From assembly GCA_037127315.1 (NCBI GenBank), contig JBBBDQ010000443.1:1429001-1493000 (forward strand): a stretch of 64,000 nucleotides of DNA. The letters run 5' to 3'. The translations under genes were made by a program, and so were the position numbers. Shown here piece by piece: positions 63,598 through 64,000 of the stretch (position 1 is its first letter; the number at the start of each line of letters is the position of its first letter). This stretch comes from Ascarosepion bandense. Lineage: Eukaryota > Mollusca > Cephalopoda > Sepiida > Sepiidae. The notes below the pieces were generated by a model. It saw only the letters and a list, made by a program, of their open reading frames with translations. It was not told where the DNA came from and did no database searches.

Positions 63598-64000
63598 CAA
63601 GGTGCAATGGGTAAATTGTCACCATTTTATATTTTTAATTTTGTGCATGTGCATTGTTTAAATTTGTTAACTGCACAGTATAGTAGGGTCAGTTGGGTCT
63701 TGTCTGTGAGAAAAAAAAAGCACTATAACACAATTCACCCCACCACCCCGAAAATTGAAAATGACATGCTATATTGCTAGGTATTGACACCAGAATTTCC
63801 AATACAAAAATTTTAGTGTGTTTAGGTGTCAATCTGAGGATAGTACACAGGATTCAAAAAGAGTTGGAAGAGTCTAATGGTGATTACAAAAGTATTTAGA
63901 GTGATCACTAGTGTTGTGGAGGAAATAAGACACTCACTATAACACAAAAGAATTAGGCAAGATGCCTAAAATGAAGAACTCAAACAGAGTTTAGAGATAG
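63598..64000 (+). mobile_element. 5' end of a Tc1/mariner-type element, cut by window end
   Basis: GGTGCAATGGGTAAATTGTC resembles the terminus at 51175 (GGTGCGATGAATAAATTGTC). A leader with TAGTAGGGTCAGTTGGGTC follows, but I could not read a transposase start with confidence. Confidence 0.5.

Overview
This window looks like intergenic, transposon-saturated DNA from a large AT-rich animal genome. A mollusc, probably a cephalopod, is my best guess; that rests on the repeat mix (tRNA-headed SINEs, RTE-like and CR1/jockey-like LINEs, mariners, long TA/CA microsatellites) and is inference. I found no convincing host gene, tRNA, rRNA or CRISPR array. Almost every longer open frame is a decayed transposase or reverse-transcriptase fragment, or an artefact of a tandem repeat.

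Recurring families, with working names used below: (1) a Helitron-like family that starts TC, ends CTAG and sits between A and T (10 copies); (2) SINE-S, with a tRNA-like head and a conserved central part (about 15 copies or pieces); (3) LINE-A (CR1/jockey-like) and LINE-B (RTE-like), all truncated and decayed; (4) SINE-C, a short element sharing its 3' end with LINE-A; (5) two mariner copies plus Tc1-like, hAT-like and pogo-like remnants and MITEs; (6) a long-inverted-repeat (foldback) family; (7) two LTRs; (8) unclassified families D, E, X and Y.

Layout. 1-9.7 kb: Helitron, hAT MITE, LINE-A, SINE, solo LTR, LINE-B. 9.8-19 kb: foldback, MITEs, Tc1-like remnant, SINE cluster, family X. 19-24 kb: element D inserted in LINE-A, Helitron, LINE-B. 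24.6-28.4 kb: a 1.7 kb satellite and a foldback holding LINE-A. 29.6-35.2 kb: Helitron, a mariner carrying a SINE and another Helitron, then a second mariner. 35-45 kb: LTR, LINE-B copies, a GC-richer block, then a run of palindromes and hammerhead-ribozyme motifs (43.2-44.4 kb). 45-54.7 kb: SINE/LINE mosaics, two different tandem amplifications of SINE-C, and a Tc1-like remnant. 54.7-64 kb: a 90-bp tandem array, SINE/LINE remnants, another hammerhead element, foldbacks and a Tc1-like 5' end.

The strongest unusual signal is a set of hammerhead self-cleaving ribozyme motifs. One copy (43746-43789, minus) has every core nucleotide and all three helices. It lies 310 bp from a second, damaged copy in the same orientation, the layout expected of a retrozyme. 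A nearby 220-bp perfect palindrome carries, in each arm, a hammerhead fold in which the C3-G8 core pair is replaced by U3-A8. Further ribozyme-like pairs sit in palindromes at 36.2 and 44.1 kb and a single copy at 59.7 kb, mostly beside TA microsatellites.
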